Notes: a model not told the origin generated them from the letters alone. Positions 22,628 to 33,764 are shown, counted from the first letter of the stretch. The stretch is 41,417 nt of DNA from Monosiga brevicollis MX1 (GCF_000002865.3 NW_001865046.1:1121131-1162547); one strand, 5' to 3'. Made by a program: numbers and translations.

Positions 22628-23010
22628 TCAACAGCGCTCAAAGACCTACAACAAGCACGGCGGGATCAGGATTGGCCCCAACCTCATGACCACGGGAGTG
22701 AGAGCAGGACGGCAGCATCGGGTGGCCGACCGAACCTTATACAGCTCCTTGAGGTTGGCGACTCGCAGAGCGCCTCCCTTTTCTGCCACCTGCTTTGAGG
22801 GGTGATACATGTTGCGGAATGCGGGAAACAAAACATGCTCCACCTGACCAGGTGTCACCCATGTGTTGGGACACAATGGTATGATGATGATGAGCGAGGC
22901 GATCCATTGCCACAACATGATCTTGTCGCTACCCCAAGGCACGATGCAAGCAACTCACCACCCAATGATCATCTTGCCGAGTGTCTTCAGTTGTCTGATA
23001 TCAAGCAAGG

Positions 23011-23044
<34 letters not shown>

Positions 23045-26000
23045 CGAGAGTAGTCAAGTGGCATGAGCCAAGGGGCAAAACTCATGCTGGTTTTGTCATA
23101 CCCATGAACGCTTGCCAGTCTTACCGTTTCCTCGCCATCATCAAATCGCATTGACACGGGCCGGGTTTCAAATGCAGCGTAAAAGCGTCTGCCAGGCAAC
23201 AATTGGGTTCGAACTCCTTTATCAGAGCCAAAAAGGCAGGCAATGGCACCAGCTTTGGCTTGGCCAGGGGCGACAAAGAGTGCAGCACAACAACAGCCCA
23301 TACCCTATTTGCTGGGCCACAGTACTGAAGCACGCCTTTTCTTCCTTCCAGTCGACATCCGTAATGAGATTCAGCAGAAAGAGTGGCAATCCGGAAAAGT
23401 CAGGCAAGTGGCCCTCGAGTAAGCATGGAACTGAGACGAGCTGACCCTGCTGTTAAGTGTACGCAAGAGCGCAAAAGTTACCTGTATGTGCCAACCAATT
23501 GTATGCAGTTGTGCCATCCTATACCACATACCTCCCCAATCTCGAGAGCAAAGTACTCGGTCAGCATAGCTGACTTTTCCTGGATAAACACAGCCATGTT
23601 CTACGGTAACAGACGGACGCAGGACATGATGGCAGAGCAAGTACATGAGGTGCCTGGCTAAAACATCCCACAGCTTAAAAAAGGTGATGCACAAACTACA
23701 AACCTGTGCAAGCTCGTCCTTGGGTCCATCTTCCGACGTCCATTCTGACTCGGGCCTGCATACAAGTGGGAAAAGAACGAGGCAGCGTCCCGGTCAAAGG
23801 GGCATGAGTATATCACCACGGGGTCATCGAATGACAGCAACATGCAGAAACTCAGGGGCCACTTGGCCCAGAGATGCAAAGCTCAAGGCTCGGGGACGTA
23901 TACATATGATAAGCGAAAGCAAGAGGGTGACGTTGCATGACAGGGGCACGCACATGTCCAGGGCCTGGCGCAGCAGCTCGCTCACACTGGGCGCCGGATC
24001 CAAAACGATAGGGCTCAAGGCAGCAAACCCACGCAGGCACAGCTGTGCAAAAAGCTCCTCGCTTAACAAGCGCGTCTTGATCAAGTAAAGGTTATGTTGG
24101 TGTTGGGCCAGTGCAAGGGATTGGTCGATACAACCGACAAAGACGTGGCCCCTCAAGAGATCACGGAAAGCTAGAGCAAGACCAGGGCGTTGCGAGAGCA
24201 CGACACATGCTCAAGATCAGGCAGGACTTTGGACGTGTGAGCCGGCCTGGATGGGACAGCGCAGGCAAACATTGTACGTACTTGCATGCTCTTGCTCCAC
24301 AAGCCCGTCGCGGAGCTCGCGTATGGACGTCAAAGTGACGTGTGATTCAGTCCAAGGTTTACCGATTCTAACAAGGCAAGGGCAGGTGAGGCAACGTATC
24401 CCAAGGCTTGCCCACACGCGCTGCTGCCTTTAGGGTATATAAATAACTTGCCGAGAGCGTGCCGCCAATGCCTGCGAGCTGCTGCCGGAAGCATTCTTTG
24501 CTCGCTTGGATCCTCGCGCGTCCAGGTCACCGTCAGAAGTTGCAACGTCACGCTTGGCGGAGCCAGCCAGATTGCCATCGCTGTGGGCATGTCCCATGGC
24601 GGTAACCGCGTTATCACCCTCACAAATATCGCTTTGACTAATATGAGCGTCGACATGCTCAACACCAATTGTCTCAGCATCGGCAGTGGTGGACTCGGGC
24701 TCGTCGAGAACAATCGGCGCGTTGGCTGTTGTGTCAGGAGTGGCAGTCAGAGCAAAAGACAAGTCCGTGCTGTCCGTGGCTTGTGATTCTTGAGCGACCG
24801 GCAGCGCAACCTCGTTGTTCGTGTTGTTTTCTTCGTCGTTGACCTCGTTGTCTTCGTCGCTCTCGACATCTGCAGCTTGCTCCATTGTGACTTCATCCGG
24901 ATCATCCTCAGCATGAGAACGACGTGGAATTTGTTGGCTCTGGCTCTGGCTCTGACTTTGGCTCTGGCTCTGGCTCTGGCTCTGGCTTTGAAGATCATCG
25001 AGGAGATCCTGAACCTCATTGTCGCGCCGCTGGGCCCGGGCAGACCGTTGACTGGTTCTAGCCGGCGTCGCGCTAGGTGTTGCTGTTGCTGATGATGCAT
25101 CAGAGCTTCGCCGTGCCAAGCTTGCTCGCTGACTACTGCGTGCAGCAGCAGCAGGCTGTGCCTGTTCGACGCGATCAAAAAACTATCCAAGAACGGCTGG
25201 TGAGCGGGCAACGCAATCGACAAAACAAACCATCTTTAGTTTTCATCCTGGATGGACAAGACCTACCTTCAGCAGGCTTTGTGAGGCCGAGTCAGTGCGC
25301 ACAATGTCATGATCATAAAGCAAACGATCCTCTTCTGCAGCCACAGCTCGCTGGCTGCGCCGCGTTCGCTGAGAAGCAACCGGTGCTGATTCTGGCTTGC
25401 TAGACAAGCTGGCTGCGCCTGGAAGTAGGGTCTGGGTTTGAAACGTTCGGGAAGTATTGCTGCCCAGTAAAGCTTCGCTCACCGCCACTGCGATACTTTG
25501 AACAATCTCCTCCTAATTCAGCCGAGCCGGTGAGCTCGATGAAAGGTTTCACAGGCAATAACCGGCGCATGCAAGCCTCATCAATCATACATGGTAGGTG
25601 CGACTACCAACCTCATTGAGAAAATGAACTTCGTGCTTTGTGGGATGCACATTGACGTCCACCAGTTCGGGCTTGATCAGCAAGGACAAGTAGGCAAACG
25701 AATGCATCCCACGAGGCAGATAGGCACTATACACTAGGGTGAGTGGCAAGGTAAGGGCGCAAAGACAGTTTAGCTTGATTTTTCAGGGTGGCCAGCAAAT
25801 GACGGGCTCGGGCGCTGGGTGGCTTGCATGTGCCAGGGCCGTACCTTCATCAATGGCCTTCTTGATGGTAGAGGAGCGTACGCTGCGATGATTGATGAAG
25901 AGGATGAGGGTTTGCTTCTTGGTGTTATAATTTGGGTTGGTCATGTAACCCTCAAGTTTGAAGTTGAGGTCGTTATCCTCTCGTTTGATCTGCGCACGCA

Positions 26001-26434
26001 CCAACACGACGACGGATCAATGAGCATGGTAAGAGGCAATGCAAGAAATGTAGTCAAGCAGGCCACGATGTGTTGCTGCCACAATGGCTCTGACGGCGAC
26101 CAGGACCTTACCTCGATAAGCTCCTGGGCGATGGCGTTGCCGTAAACGGCGCGAATGTTGTCAATCTGCGGAAATAGCCAATGAGTCGCGAGCCCGGGGC
26201 AAGATGGAAGCCCGCTAAGCGCGAATGTTACGCACCGTGGAGCCAGAGGCCGTGGTGCGTACCAACGCGGTGGCCTCGCCAAACTTCTTCAGCGTGAGGC
26301 CTGCACCGCTGTTGTGAATGGCATAGCTGAGGCGACGTCATGGTGAGCTGGGGACGCACCAGGCTCATGGAACGGGTGCGAGCATGACATTGACATTGAG
26401 GGCAAAACGGGGCAGCACACACACACACACACAC

Positions 26435-26481
<47 letters not shown>

Positions 26482-27429
26482 GTGAAACAACATCCACGAT
26501 GCGATTGAGCTCGTCATTGTAGTTTTTCAGAGCCCGTCGCCGGGCCTGCACATTGTAGAAGAGCTCCTCGACGGTGATCTGAGTGCCCGTGTTACCGGCG
26601 CACGGCTTCGGGGCTGCAGGTTTATCAGGACGTTCGGCCACCATCTTGCCGTCTCGATAAGATGCACTGCGGTGGAGTAACCGCCACGCACATGCCATAT
26701 TCAGCGATGGGGTGAGCCAGGCATGGCGCAAGTTCACGACAGGCAAAACAACAACTTAAGTTCTAGCCCAACCTGTAGGCGCATGGGCTGGTGGGAGTCT
26801 TGGTGATGATGGAGAGATGCGCAACGTGGCTGATGCTCGCAAGTGCCTCGCCACGAAAACCATAGGTAGCGATGGTTTGCAAGTCTTCGTAGGCACTCAG
26901 TTTGCTGGTCGTGAATCGCTCACAGACAATGTCCATGTCTTCTTTCTACAGCCAGGCAAGCCGCGGGCGGCGCGTCCGCGAGCGCGCGTTGAGCCGGATG
27001 TGCAGACGCAACGAGCAAAGAGGGACTTTCAAACTGCAGAATACGAACATTAATGCCATGACCATTATCCTGGATTTGCAAGAACTTGATGCCACCTTGC
27101 TTGACAGTGATGGTGACGCTGGTGGAGCCGGCGTCCAACCTAGACAAAGGGTGGCATGGCTTGTCAGCGGCAGATGTCCATGGACGTCCAGGCGAGCAGG
27201 GCGAGCAGGGCAGGCAATGACTGACGAGTTTTCCAACATCTCCTTGATGGCGTTGGCGGGGCGTTGAATGATCTGGGAAGCACGACACAAGGCAGGTCTA
27301 AGAAAAAAGTACCCGGAGGTACATCAACGTGTTGGCAACGCGGCGGGCCGAACGCACCTCGCCAGCGGCGATTCGATTCACAACAGCCTGCTCAAGGCGA
27401 TGGATTTTGGGGGGATCTGCGCTCGCCAT
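22628..27429 (-). CDS. MLH1: MLH1, DNA mismatch repair MutL homologue, 917 aa, 20 exons
   Basis: Exons in transcript order: 27358..27429, 27226..27272, 27049..27139, 26773..26945, 26481..26666, 26236..26326, 26112..26165, 25845..25989, 25612..25733, 25267..25512, 24452..25182, 24282..24367, 23954..24170, 23704..23755, 23532..23600, 23304..23449, 23125..23188, 22959..22994, 22736..22843, 22628..22645. All phases close. The GHL ATPase has NRIAAGE, catalytic Glu35 and Asn39 (KEMLEN), DNGHGI (64-69), GFRGEAL (99-105) and the transducer motif [15 protein letters not shown] long low-complexity linker includes a Gln-Ser repeat (about 474-492) and explains the excess over human MLH1 (756 aa). The C-terminal dimerisation domain (FVGCIDQ, ALAQHQ, SEELFAQ) ends in VFERC, the invariant MLH1 terminus that helps form the MutL-alpha endonuclease site with its PMS partner. 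Role: nuclear mismatch repair after MutS recognition. Intron 11 has a GC donor (TCG|GCAAGT). Confidence 0.97.
23011..23041 (+). repeat. A31 run = poly(T) tract of MLH1 intron 17
   Basis: On the coding (-) strand this is 31 consecutive T, lying 16 nt before the acceptor of MLH1 exon 18. It forms the polypyrimidine tract of that acceptor, so length changes could affect splicing. Confidence 0.9.
24936..24992 (-). repeat. Hexanucleotide repeat in MLH1 exon 11 (Gln-Ser)
   Basis: About nine CAGAGC-like units (GGCTCT on the + strand, with two or three substitutions) encode an alternating Gln-Ser tract in the MLH1 linker. Unit length is a multiple of three, so copy change is frame-neutral. Confidence 0.85.
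26414..26480 (+). repeat. (CA)n microsatellite reaching the MLH1 exon 5 splice donor
   Basis: About 67 nt of CA repeat with one CG interruption. On the coding strand it is (GT)n starting at the first intron base after exon 5 (TCACG|GTGTGTG), so the 5' splice site is itself part of the microsatellite. Confidence 0.92.
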
Positions 27430-27580
27430 GGAAGCGGTCCAGTCTGCTCACTCCCGCTGCGGTCCACTCGTCACCACGCCAACCCAAACCAGAAGCACGC
27501 CTCAACCACATCCGCACACAAGTAGAGCTCGGCCCTCGCTGCGGCTTGTAGCCGTTGTGTTTGCCCAAAAAGAAATTGAC

Positions 27581-27679
<99 letters not shown>

Positions 27680-27900
27680 GACCGTTAACAGCAACTTTCC
27701 CGCCAAAATCGATTGTCATTTGTCGACAAAGTCTTCACTGACTTGTTAGCTGTAAGGCAAAAAAAAATTCAAAAGGGTTGAGGCCGTTCTGCGTGTTGAT
27801 CAAGGGCGCGTGTTCATGCCAGGGCTCAGTGTTTGGCTGCAGCGTCGAGGACGACACGCGCGCTGGCTGGGGATACTGGACTCAACTGGCCAGAACCAAG
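27430..27900. promoter_or_regulatory. Divergent promoter region MLH1 / unknown gene
   Basis: The 471 nt between the MLH1 start (- strand) and the next + strand start must carry both promoters. It contains a pure (CA)n run of about 91 nt. No TATA box or other core element could be assigned with confidence. Confidence 0.5.
27582..27672 (+). repeat. (CA)n microsatellite, about 45 units
   Basis: An uninterrupted CA repeat of about 91 nt in the shared upstream region of two divergent genes, about 150 nt from the MLH1 start codon. Confidence 0.95.
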
Positions 27901-29528
27901 ATGGATGTAGCTGCCGTGGCTGCCTATCAGCGTATGTCTTGGCTGCTCGCCTCGCCCCACCGCCCCCTCCCATCTGCCGCTAATGCCATGGAGTAGATCC
28001 ACAGTGTGAGGCGCTCGTCGCTTATGCTAGCCTTTCTTGACCACAGCCTCACCACAGTCTGCTGCTGGTGCTGCAGTGGCCCGCACCTCTCCTGGACTGG
28101 TCTGGCCCACGCTCTCACCCGAGAACGTCGGCCAGAGTGGACCATCCAGCCATCAACGTCAAAGCCAGCAACTTGACGGCCAATCAACCGTGCAGAATGA
28201 TAAAGGCACGGGACGTGATATTTCGCCGCCAATGAGTGATAAACAAGGCCAACCTCGCCCACGGCGCCGGCGTCGACAAGCACGAGTTTCGCGCGAGCCA
28301 CTGCGCGCCACATTGGCGACTGAACCAGTGTTGATGAAGCGCCCATCACACTCCGAGGCTCGCCGGTCGCACCGCCACCCCAATGACTCAAGGGCCACAG
28401 CACGTGCAAAGTTTGATCCACCTATCCCGCTCTCCACCGGTGGCTTGAGCCACCAATCGGAGCGCCTTAGTGTGAGTCCCTCTGGGTCACGGCTGCCTGT
28501 TTCGTGGCACCAAACCCTTGCCATGAGTGGGCAATAATAATAATAATATTAGAAATGTCATTTCAGCTGCCTGCATGTGGGACAGAGGTTTAACAGCCGG
28601 GAGCAGTCGTTGCAATGCAACCTGGTTGTGTACTACTCACGTGTGACATGCTGTCCCTGGCCTGTTAGCTCGTGCGCCGCGCTCGTTCATCCGCTGTTGT
28701 CGAACGACGAACATTGCCGCCACCTTCATCTGAAACGACTCGACAAAGTAGCAGAGGAGCGAACATTGTGGCTTCTCCCAAATCACAACTCTTCATGCCT
28801 CCGACCTCCCCTCTGCCACCCGCGAGCAAACCCTTGCTGGCTCCAGCGGGTGCCCTCACGTTGCATGCGCCGGCACCCAATCGTTTGACGCATCGGTCAC
28901 CACCACCTCCCACCTTGAGGCGACAGCATCAACGCTTCCACGTGTTGAATGCCAATTGGAAGCGGGCAGGTCAGTTGTGACGCTAGAGTGGAGTGAGGAA
29001 GGGAGTGGTGGTACTCAAAGCGCTGGCCAGTCATGTTGTGGGCATTGTAAATACCAATGTGGCAGTGGGCACGGAGCACCAAATTCAGGCCCTTCGCCAG
29101 CGATTGTGTGAATTTGATAAAATCAATAGCAAGTAAGCGGAGCGCGATCTACTGCCTCCTTGGTCAACCTCGTGCGTCTTGTGCTAGCCTGTCCCCTGAC
29201 ATGTGACGGCCACACGCTAAATGTTAGATGGCAAGCCCAATTTTCTCGTCCAAACCCTGGGCCGTCTGCCCAGCTCGCCAGCTTTGAGCAGCTTCAGGCG
29301 ACCCCGCCAGGTGGTGAATCAGTGTTTCAACAGAACCCCGACGCCACAGCCCTACCGGCACGTGAGTCACCCAGCGGCTCGTGCTTGCTGCTACTTTGTG
29401 AAGGTGTTTGGAGTTTGCGCTCACGGCTTGGTGATATTCTCTATCCGACAGATTTTCAGGGTCAGCACGGAGGCATATTGTATGAGGGTGCCGAGTTGAG
29501 ACGCTCACGATGGGGCCGGCGCCGATGA
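27901..29528 (+). CDS. Unrecognised basic, mostly disordered protein, 359 aa, 6 exons
   Basis: Exons 27901..27931, 28047..28471, 28669..28969, 29021..29132, 29228..29361 and 29452..29528 join with consistent phases and good donors (GTATGT, GTGAGT, GTCAGT, GTAAGC, GTGAGT). The first 240 residues are Ser, Pro, Gln and Arg-rich with a strongly basic patch (RPRRRRRQAR) and look disordered. A compact segment (about 245-300) has a predicted helix (EHQIQALRQRLCEFDKINSK) followed by WQAQFSRPNP. The protein ends in a basic WGRRR tail. No family was recognised. The basic patch would suit nuclear localisation or nucleic-acid binding, which is inference only. Intron 3 is only 51 nt, so that junction is the least secure. 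The model rests on phase closure and on one coherent helical exon rather than on homology. Confidence 0.65.
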
Positions 29529-29846
29529 AATCCTGGCGTTTGGTCCATGACGTCGCAACAAAACGGAGAAAGCATTGACCCAATCTGACGGATGCCCTTT
29601 GAGAGATTTTGAGTGTCAATTTTGATCAAGATGACTCTTGTTCCGGCTTTTTTGTGATTTCAAGTATCTCAACGCCCCCGTGGCGTCAAGTTTTTCTTCT
29701 TCTCAGCTGCAGACGGCGCAGCCAGCCTGGCTTGCGATGCTACAGTTCACAACAACACATTCAAACCCACGCTTCCACGATGGCTCTTCTAGCATCAGAA
29801 AGAAGGCTTGGTTTCTGTCAGCGAGGTCAACCCTACAGGAGCTTGC
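29529..29846. other. Convergent intergenic spacer
   Basis: This 318-nt spacer lies between the stop of the basic protein gene and the stop of MAGOH. No gene or repeat was seen. Confidence 0.5.
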
Positions 29847-31053
29847 TCAACCCAGGGGCTTGATCTTGAAGTGCAGGGAGATCATCGAGAAAACAAAGCA
29901 TTTCAAATCCTGCACCAAGTAGTAGAACGTCCGCAAGCCCTCGGGGTCCCTGCATGGGTGCAGCGATGAAAAAAGAGGAAAGGCAGACGCCAGAACAAAT
30001 GACCAGAGGTGAGCAGCGTGTCTGCTCTGCCAATCATGAATCAGGGGGAGGGGGCATTGGGACGCACTTGCTGTCGTTGACTTCAATCATGCTGCCAATC
30101 TTGGCGGTGGTAAAGGAAATGTGATCGTTGCCGTACACAATTTCCAGCTCCTAATGACGGCAACCAAGAGTCGTCCGCCACCACGACGAAAGGACATGAA
30201 AGGTGAGCCAACCAATAAACACCGAGCTTCATGTCTGCAGCGCGACGTGAAGGTCCAAGTCGCCGATGTGGGAATGTCAAGCATTTTTGAACAGCCTGAA
30301 GGCGTACCTGGCGGCCAACGCGGTCAGGCATGGGCCACAGATTGTCATCTTCCTTGGTGATCTGCCACAATTCAGAAGATTAAATCATGAACATCAAGTG
30401 GGGTTGTAATGACCCTGAACAGATGCGGCAAATGAAGCAGATGTGGTATTTGTAAAACGCGCGCCAGACCTCGCTGTCTTCGATGATGGCCTTGATCTCT
30501 TCAAGGACGGCCTTGGATACGTAGCACTGGACAAGAAAAAGAATCGAGCATATGTGCCGCACCGCAATAGGGGTGTGAGAACACGGAGACTGAAAAATGC
30601 GACGTCAAGCGGCGTGGTGCCGTGAACGCGAACGAGAAGGACCCACCTCCTTGCGAATCATCGAGTCATTCTTGTACTCGGAGTTGTTGGCATAGCGGAG
30701 CTTGCCTGAATGGACGAGCAAGCGGGGAGGCATGGCGGTCGATTACAACATGAGTCAGGTCGAGAGGAATTTGACCATGACTCGTTTTTGTTTTTTTCTT
30801 TTTCTTCCTCTTCTTCTTCTTCTTCAGCGATGGTGCGAAATGCTGCCTGCTTGACCAGAGGGTCGATAACTGACCATTGCCGGTGAATTCAAACTCCAGA
30901 AACTCGTGGCCAAACTTGCCCTTGTGGCCCACGTAGTACCTGAAGAAGGGTGGAAGAGGCCGATTCACAAACGTTAGCCTGCTGCGGTGCGAGCGAAAAG
31001 AATCGATCGGCTGGGGCTCGGGCATACCGAACGTAAAAGTCGCTGTCAGCCAT
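29847..31053 (-). CDS. MAGOH: Mago nashi (MAGOH), exon-junction-complex core subunit, 148 aa, 7 exons
   Basis: Exons in transcript order: 31028..31053, 30875..30939, 30647..30705, 30470..30526, 30308..30361, 30068..30150, 29847..29949; phases close to 148 aa (human 146). The sequence is nearly collinear with animal Mago: [20 protein letters not shown] at the start, [23 protein letters not shown], the [18 protein letters not shown] core, [12 protein letters not shown], and the terminal FKIKPLG. Mago pairs with Y14/RBM8A. Together they clamp eIF4A3 on spliced mRNA about 20-24 nt upstream of exon junctions, influencing export, localisation and nonsense-mediated decay. Such strong conservation fits the gene's core role in an intron-rich genome. 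It is a small soluble protein with no targeting signals. Confidence 0.98.
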
Positions 31054-31290
31054 CTCGTCAAGTTCGGGATGGAACAACTAGATGTTGCAAAGCATACAGC
31101 ACCACCCGCAGCATCAAGGAGCGTGAGGCAGCAGCAGTGTGAAGAGCGGTGTGAAGGGCGGTGAGCACTGGCGCTCCCGCATGAGCTCGGACCCTTGAAT
31201 CGGCCCTGCACAGCTCGGATCGTGTACAACACCTGTTGTGGCGAAAATACACCCGACACACACTGTGACAGCACAAAGATAAAAGCTCTT

Positions 31291-31357
<67 letters not shown>

Positions 31358-31487
31358 GCTCTCTCTCTTAGCTCTCTCTCTCTCTATCTCTTATCTCTCA
31401 AACCCATCTCTCTCTTATCGCTCTCTCTCTCTCTTCTCAAACTCTCTCTCTCTCTCAAACTCTCTCAAGCTCTTTCTCTCTCAAGCT

Positions 31488-31524
<37 letters not shown>

Positions 31525-31587
31525 CTGTTCTCTCTCTCACACACACATCTACATTTGTTGGTGTTGGTGGCCTCAAGGACGACGGAG
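31054..31587. promoter_or_regulatory. Divergent promoter region MAGOH / GRASP dominated by (TC)n
   Basis: About 534 nt separate the two starts. Almost half is a pyrimidine tract (about 31290-31545) of CT/TC units interrupted by short CTTAG, CTCAAA and CTCAAG variants. Both promoters must work around it. No TATA box was identified. Confidence 0.55.
31290..31545 (+). repeat. Interrupted (TC)n polypyrimidine tract, about 250 nt
   Basis: A pure CT dinucleotide block (about 31293-31354) is followed by a series of CTCTCT stretches broken by AGCT, ATCT, CAAAC and CAAGC, ending with a short CA run before the GRASP start. It looks like an old microsatellite that has mutated and re-expanded. Confidence 0.9.
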
Positions 31588-33764
31588 ATGGGGGCTTCTC
31601 AGTCGCTGGAGATTCCCGGGGGCGGGACGGGGGGCTACAACGTTCTTCGTGTCCAAGACAACTCTCCAGGCCATGATGCCGGACTGGAGCCTTTCTTTGA
31701 CTACATTATCGCCATCAAGGGGATCCGTTTGGTATGTCCCGCCATACGTCGTTGTTGGCACTGTCCACAGGCACCAAACGCGTGACGGGGCTGAGCCGGC
31801 CATCTTTCCCTGGCTGTTTCGTAGCACGAGGACAGTCCTTTTCTCAAGACATGCGCCAATGAGAACATCAACAAGCCTGTGCAAATCCTAGTGTACTCGA
31901 GCAAGGATCAGACCGTCCGAGGTATGCACCTGGTGCCGCCCTCGTGTTTTCCGAGCCCTGCTGCCTCGCACGGCACCTTAATTTGGGTGATGCACCCACC
32001 ACTCCATGCGCTCGATCAGTGGCCACGGCGACAAAAGCAGCCAAAAATCAAAGACCACTAACCCCTGCCCTGATCTGCTATTCTGCACGGCGCAGAGACA
32101 ACAATAATCCCTAATAAAAACTGGGGCGGCGCCGGGCTGCTGGGTCTCAGCATCCGCTACGCCTCCTTTGAGCGCGCGAGCGAGACCGTGTGGCATATTC
32201 TCGTGCGTGACCGTTTCCCTGCCTTGACGGTCCCATCCCCAGGGACTAGCCGTAGTGCCTCCCCCATGCTGATGGACGCTGGTGTGCATGGCTTCTAGGA
32301 CGTCCAACCTGGCTCGCCCGCCGCGCATGCCGGCCTTTTGTCCGGGACAGATTATATCGTGGCTGCTGATTCCGTGCTTGAGGAGGAAGATGATCTGTCC
32401 GTTTCTTTTGCTACCCAAGCTTGCCCACATCTCCCACCTTGCCCGCATCTCCCACCTTGCTCGCCGGCTGACCCCCCCCTCTTCCCCCCTTGCGGCTTCT
32501 TCTGTTGGCGATCGGCCCGCTCAACCTTGCAGGGCGGCGCTCCTTGAGAAGCACATCGGTGAACCTGTGCGCCTTTACGTGTACAACAGTGACATTGATG
32601 CCTGCCGTGAAGTTGTGGTCACACCCAAGCGCGGCTGGGGAGGCGAGGGCATGTATGTTGCCCCGCCTAGTGTCGTCAAAGCGTGCACACCTCGCTTTGC
32701 CACATGCCTTTGCTCACCGCATGCGCCCTCGCTTGTCTTCCACAGTTTGGGTTGTGGCATTGGCTTTGGCTATCTGCATCGGATTCCAGCCTCGAAGCGC
32801 AACCTCGATGCGGTGCGTGCTAGGCCCATGCGCAAGCCTGTCAAACACCCGCCCGTCCGCACTCGTGCCTCGCCTGACCTTTTCTGTTCTTTTCATTCTT
32901 TCCTTTGGTGCACCCGTGGATCCTCTGCAGCCTCTGGAAAAGCCACCGCTCAACTCGGCAAAGTCACTGCAAGAGCTCTCCGTGCCTCGCTCCGTGCTGC
33001 CAGATCCTGTTCTACCAACTATCGCTGCCCCGACCTTTAATTTTTCCGTCACGTCGGCCCCGTCAAAGTCCCCGTCGCGCAGCTCTCGCTCGCCGCTGCC
33101 TCCGCCCATTGACGCCGTTCCACCCAAAGCCATTTCACCAGCCTCGTCGCGGGCCTCTTTGGTCATGATGCGCCCTTCCACCGCCATTTCCAACCCTTAC
33201 CCCAACGGCATCAAACGTCGCGAGTCAGAAGACTATCCCTATACTGTCAGCCCACCCCCGGACGACGCTGCGGAGGACCTCGTCAGCAGTACGGCTAGCC
33301 CGCCTCAGCAACTGGCTTGGTCTTGCGAGATAAGAAGCCTGAACTGCTCAGAACCTTGGCCTCACACGGCTTGCCTCCGCCGCTTGTTTCCATAGGTACT
33401 CAACACATGCACCTTTCATCAGGACCATCCTCACCAAGTATGTCGTTTGTCAAAACAAGTTGGCATGGTTGACTTGAATGATTTCATCCGCTTTGGATAA
33501 CCGCGCCTGCTTACGCCCGTCACGATTGAAATAGCACCCCACTCTGGGCCATTGAGCCATGTGGTTGGCACTGGACATCGCTCACAGTCTCCAGGTTCCT
33601 CGCTATCGCGAGGTTCAACCGCTTCAAACATCTCGGTCGACGGCGTCCATCATTCAAGCTCGCCCTCCCCTGCACCCCCTGCCGGGGGCACTCCACCCAT
33701 CCCAGAGCTACCGCCATCCTCGTTTGACTTTTCAAAACTGACTCCTGAGCCGGCCTCCCAATAA
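31588..33764 (+). CDS. GORASP: GRASP (Golgi reassembly-stacking protein), 400 aa, 9 exons
   Basis: Exons 31588..31731, 31825..31921, 32096..32202, 32299..32396, 32533..32652, 32746..32812, 32931..33288, 33396..33437, 33595..33764 close in phase. The N-terminus [20 protein letters not shown] matches animal GRASP55/65 ([20 protein letters not shown]); the Gly2 context suits N-myristoylation, which anchors GRASPs to Golgi membranes. Two PDZ-like domains follow: PDZ1 (GASQ... [20 protein letters not shown]) and PDZ2 ([32 protein letters not shown]), closing with [19 protein letters not shown] (about residues 193-218). The last 180 residues are the Ser/Pro-rich regulatory region, a mitotic phosphorylation target in animals. 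Role: tethering and stacking of Golgi cisternae, and unconventional secretion. The stop codon overlaps an AATAAA at 33760. The exon 7-8 junction in the disordered tail is the least certain. Confidence 0.94.

Noticed and set aside
22646-22735. Read-through MLH1 tail ending in a Cys- and Pro-rich extension
   Set aside because: Splicing this stretch out gives the family's invariant VFERC terminus, so it is the last intron.
24430-24451. Apparent stop of MLH1 after exon 11 (reading IYIP-stop), as if the gene were truncated
   Set aside because: A GC-AG intron with donor TCG|GCAAGT removes this stop, and the next exon continues the conserved MLH1 C-terminal domain in phase.
27392-27706. Cys-Val and Thr-His repeat proteins on both strands
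   Set aside because: These are translations of the (CA)n microsatellite upstream of MLH1.
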